Below are positions 61,741 through 64,000 of a stretch of 64,000 bases of DNA, in pieces. This DNA is from Pedobacter rhodius. GTDB taxonomy: Bacteria; Bacteroidota; Bacteroidia; Sphingobacteriales; Sphingobacteriaceae. The position numbers were made by a program, and so were the translations under genes. Within the stretch, counting starts at the first letter, position 1. Every line of letters starts with the position of its first letter. Under the pieces are notes generated by a model that saw only the letters and a list, made by a program, of their open reading frames with translations, was not told the DNA's origin and made no database searches. Location: positions 124,001 through 188,000 of the forward strand of contig NZ_JAPWGL010000003.1 of assembly GCF_027213645.1 (NCBI RefSeq), in the 5' to 3' direction.

Positions 61741-62688
61741 ATGAGAGAAGCCCTATTTGTAAAACAGAATACTGAAAAGTGGAAACGCTTTGATGAAATG
61801 CAACTGGCGAATCCTGATGAACTTGCTGATCGTTTTACCGAAATTACAAACGATTTGGCTTATGCAAAAACCTTTTATCCGAACTCAAAAACAACGGCTT
61901 ACCTTAATGGGTTGGCTTCAAAACTGCATCGTTCAGTATATAAGAACAAGAAAGAAAAGTCGAACAGGTTTATTCATTTCTGGGAAACTGAATTACCAAT
62001 GCTCTTTTTTGAACATAAAAAGCAGATCATTTATGCACTCGCATTCTTTTTAATTTCCTGCGCAATCGGTACACTTTCTGCGAAATATGACGATACATTT
62101 ATTCGTTTAATTTTAGGTGATGGTTATGTGAACATGACCAACGACAACATTTCAAAAGGCGACCCATTCGGCGTTTATAAACAAGAAAATCCTTTCTTAA
62201 TGTTTATGCAAATTGGCATAAACAATATTTATGTATCCCTTTTAACCTTTGTTATGGGTATAATTTTTTCATTTGGTTCCATTGTATCGCTTTTCAGAAA
62301 TGGCATAATGCTGGGTTCTTTTCAATATTTCTTCTTTAGCAAAGGCTTGGGTATGAAATCTGTTTTAGTAATTTGGATACACGGTACACTGGAAATCTCG
62401 GCACTTGTTTTAGCTGGTGCTGCCGGATTGGTTTTGGGCAACAGTATGTTATTTCCAAAAACCTACACCAGAAAGGCTTCCATTTTAAAAGGGGCAAAAG
62501 ACGGATTAAAAATTGTTTTAGGCCTTGTGCCTATTTTTATTGTTGCCGCTTTTTTAGAAAGTTTTATTACCCGACATACCGAAATGCCAGTGTTATTAAG
62601 CGGATTTATTTTACTCGCTTCAGCTGCATTTATTATATGGTATGTATTTATCTACCCGATTAAAATTAACAGAAAAACACGCTTTTAA
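61741..62688 (+). CDS. Stage II sporulation protein M-like
   Basis: 315 residues from ATG 61741 (MREALFVKQNTEKWKRFDEM); a longer frame from 61561 is rejected because it runs through the RDD promoter. SpoIIM/DUF95 domain of about six helices, with NDLAYAKTFYPNSKTTAYLNGLASKLH and a HGTLEISALVLAGAAGLVLG stretch. Not a spore-former; the family recurs in the RDD-SpoIIM-DUF4129-MoxR-DUF58 cluster of many bacteria. One base of separation to the next gene. Confidence 0.92.
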   Translation: MREALFVKQNTEKWKRFDEMQLANPDELADRFTEITNDLAYAKTFYPNSKTTAYLNGLASKLHRSVYKNKKEKSNRFIHFWETELPMLFFEHKKQIIYALAFFLISCAIGTLSAKYDDTFIRLILGDGYVNMTNDNISKGDPFGVYKQENPFLMFMQIGINNIYVSLLTFVMGIIFSFGSIVSLFRNGIMLGSFQYFFFSKGLGMKSVLVIWIHGTLEISALVLAGAAGLVLGNSMLFPKTYTRKASILKGAKDGLKIVLGLVPIFIVAAFLESFITRHTEMPVLLSGFILLASAAFIIWYVFIYPIKINRKTRF

Positions 62689-62689
62689 T

Positions 62690-63574
62690 ATGTCTTCAAA
62701 AATAGAGTTTAAAAAAAGAAGGGATTTCGGTCAGATTATAAACGACAGCTTTACATTTATCCGCCAGCATTTTAAGCCGCTGGTAAAAAATTATTTCATT
62801 TTTTGTGGTCTATTCGTACTGGGCGGAATGCTGTCTATGCTTTTACAACAGTACAAAACGGTAAATATGATTAATAATGTTACTCCCGAAACAGCGAGCA
62901 GCACTTTTGGTTTTGGTGCTCAATTTGGACTTGAATATTTTCTTTCTATATTATTCTCTATTGCCGGATATGCCAGTACAACGGTTGCAACACTATCCTA
63001 TATCGGAATTTACGTAAAAAAAGGGAATCAAACGCCCACAACCGATGAAGTTTGGGGCTATTTTAAACACTATTTTTTGAAGGTTTTAGGAAGTTCATTG
63101 TTAGTATCATTAATGGTAGGTATTGGCCTTGTTTTTTGTTTAATCCCCGGACTTTGGCTTTTACCTTTTGTTTCCTTAGTATTTCCAATTATGATTATAG
63201 AGAATGGCACATTTAGTTATTCCTTTAGCAGAAGTTTTAAACTGATTAAAGATAATTTCTGGTTAACCTTCGGCACTTTAATTATTATATGGATAATCGT
63301 TTATGCGTGTATGTCGTTCATTGTTTTGCCAACAACATTGTTCAGCATGATAGGTTTATTTTCCTCTACAAAGCCGCAAATGTCTTTAGTTTTTACCATG
63401 TTCAGTACGGTGTTACAATACCTTTGCCAGGTATTTACAATCATTCCCGTGGTCACCATAACATTATCGTATTTCAATCTTGTTGAAGAAAAAGAAAGTA
63501 CAGGTTTAATGGAGCGTATTTCAAATTTCGGCACTACTGAAAAACCAATTGATACCAGACCGGAAGACTATTAG
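62690..63574 (+). CDS. Multi-pass membrane protein of SpoIIM cluster
   Basis: 294 residues from ATG 62690 (MSSKIEFKKRRDFGQII); the longer frame from 62642 overlaps the SpoIIM gene. About six helices (FKPLVKNYFIFCGLFVLGG, FFLSILFSIAGYASTT, SLLVSLMVGIGLVFCLIPGLWLL). Resembles the glycerophosphodiester-phosphodiesterase membrane-domain-like proteins, but no catalytic residues are seen. In the same operon as SpoIIM and the DUF4129 gene, with 1-base gaps. Confidence 0.75.
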   Translation: MSSKIEFKKRRDFGQIINDSFTFIRQHFKPLVKNYFIFCGLFVLGGMLSMLLQQYKTVNMINNVTPETASSTFGFGAQFGLEYFLSILFSIAGYASTTVATLSYIGIYVKKGNQTPTTDEVWGYFKHYFLKVLGSSLLVSLMVGIGLVFCLIPGLWLLPFVSLVFPIMIIENGTFSYSFSRSFKLIKDNFWLTFGTLIIIWIIVYACMSFIVLPTTLFSMIGLFSSTKPQMSLVFTMFSTVLQYLCQVFTIIPVVTITLSYFNLVEEKESTGLMERISNFGTTEKPIDTRPEDY

Positions 63575-63575
63575 G

Positions 63576-64000
63576 ATGCAGAAGATTACCTTTAAATTTC
63601 TGATACTATTTTGCCTGCTTTTTGCATCCGGATATAGCTATGCTCAAAATTTAAAGCCGCAGGTAAAGCAGATCGTAAAATCCGACACCAGCCAGATAAC
63701 ACCGGCAAAATTCAATAAAGAAGCGCTGCAAGCTTATGCTGAACAAAAAGAATTTCAATACGACGATTCACTTCGAAGAGATTTATCCCTCTGGGATAGA
63801 TTCTGGATGTGGTTCTGGCGTATGGTCAGTAAGCTTTTTACGGGTGCAGCCTCAAATCCGATTTCCAAATATTTCTTTATCGGCATTGGTGTTGCAATTC
63901 TGCTTTATATCATTATTAAAATAATCGGATCAGAAAATATCTTTGCCAGAAAATCAAAGGAAACGATATTACCTTACGATATTTTAAATGAGAACATTCA
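63576..64000 (+). CDS. DUF4129-type protein, 3' end outside window
   Basis: First 141 residues of a longer protein, one base after the previous stop. Signal peptide MQKITFKFLILFCLLFASGYSYAQ, a soluble stretch, then one helix (YFFIGIGVAILLYIIIKIIG, about 97-117) and a cytoplasmic part. Layout and position after SpoIIM fit the DUF4129 proteins that precede DUF4350 and MoxR in this cluster. The rest of the gene is not in the window. Confidence 0.7.
   Translation, partial: MQKITFKFLILFCLLFASGYSYAQNLKPQVKQIVKSDTSQITPAKFNKEALQAYAEQKEFQYDDSLRRDLSLWDRFWMWFWRMVSKLFTGAASNPISKYFFIGIGVAILLYIIIKIIGSENIFARKSKETILPYDILNENI

Overview
The window looks like chromosomal core DNA of a Bacteroidota bacterium, most likely family Sphingobacteriaceae and close to Pedobacter. 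The evidence is AT-rich DNA, promoters of the Bacteroidota type (TTG, about 19 bases, TAnnTTTG), almost no Shine-Dalgarno sequences, several TTG starts, and typical lineage genes: DUF4270, DUF4920, an OmpA protein with thrombospondin-type-3 repeats, a TlpA/DUF4369 thioredoxin, MG2/TonB-plug proteins, a 29-residue COX24-like protein, and an RDD/SpoIIM/DUF4129 cluster. I see no rRNA, tRNA, CRISPR array, phage, transposase or defence island.

Layout. 1-4825: a partial MFS exporter and a tight minus-strand operon (small membrane protein, ridA, EamA permease, recG). 4871-8757: abundant OmpA-family porin, Xaa-Pro aminopeptidase, MeaB. 8799-19490: a surface-polysaccharide cluster with five glycosyltransferase-like proteins, an MsbA-type ABC exporter, a DUF5672 protein, an acyltransferase, a secreted lectin-like protein and a methyltransferase. 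19693-24690: the translation/transcription operon rimP-nusA-infB with its own promoter, leader hairpin and terminator. 24741-28311: lipoprotein, YvlD-like protein, acyl-CoA dehydrogenase, flippase-like protein. 28316-34016: panD, panC, a short glycogen-synthase-like protein, DUF4270 lipoprotein, glmS. 34456-40725: ssb, mutY, HU, TPR protein, COX24-like peptide, RNase G, radA. 41064-50570: DUF4920, ilvE, tryptophan dioxygenase, ClC channel, a serB fusion, an epimerase, an arginase-fold protein, TlpA thioredoxin. 50658-57762: SUKH protein, purD, two fatty-acid enzymes, a large MG2/TonB-plug protein, dcd. 57834-64000: phosphopantetheinyl transferase, lipB, SGNH lipoprotein, CD225, DUF2752, RDD, SpoIIM, a membrane protein and the start of a DUF4129-type gene.

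The genes are mostly housekeeping. The most unusual points are: a phosphoserine phosphatase fused to what looks like a 3-phosphoglycerate dehydrogenase whose NAD-binding domain is missing; an arginase-fold protein that has lost several metal ligands; a one-domain glycogen-synthase relative with a broken sugar-nucleotide loop; an intrinsic terminator for pepP written into the antisense of meaB; operator-like palindromes on the promoters of acyl-CoA dehydrogenase, glmS and radA; a possible small RNA before DUF4920; and three intergenic blocks of dispersed palindromic repeats. I found no convincing wholly new multi-gene system.
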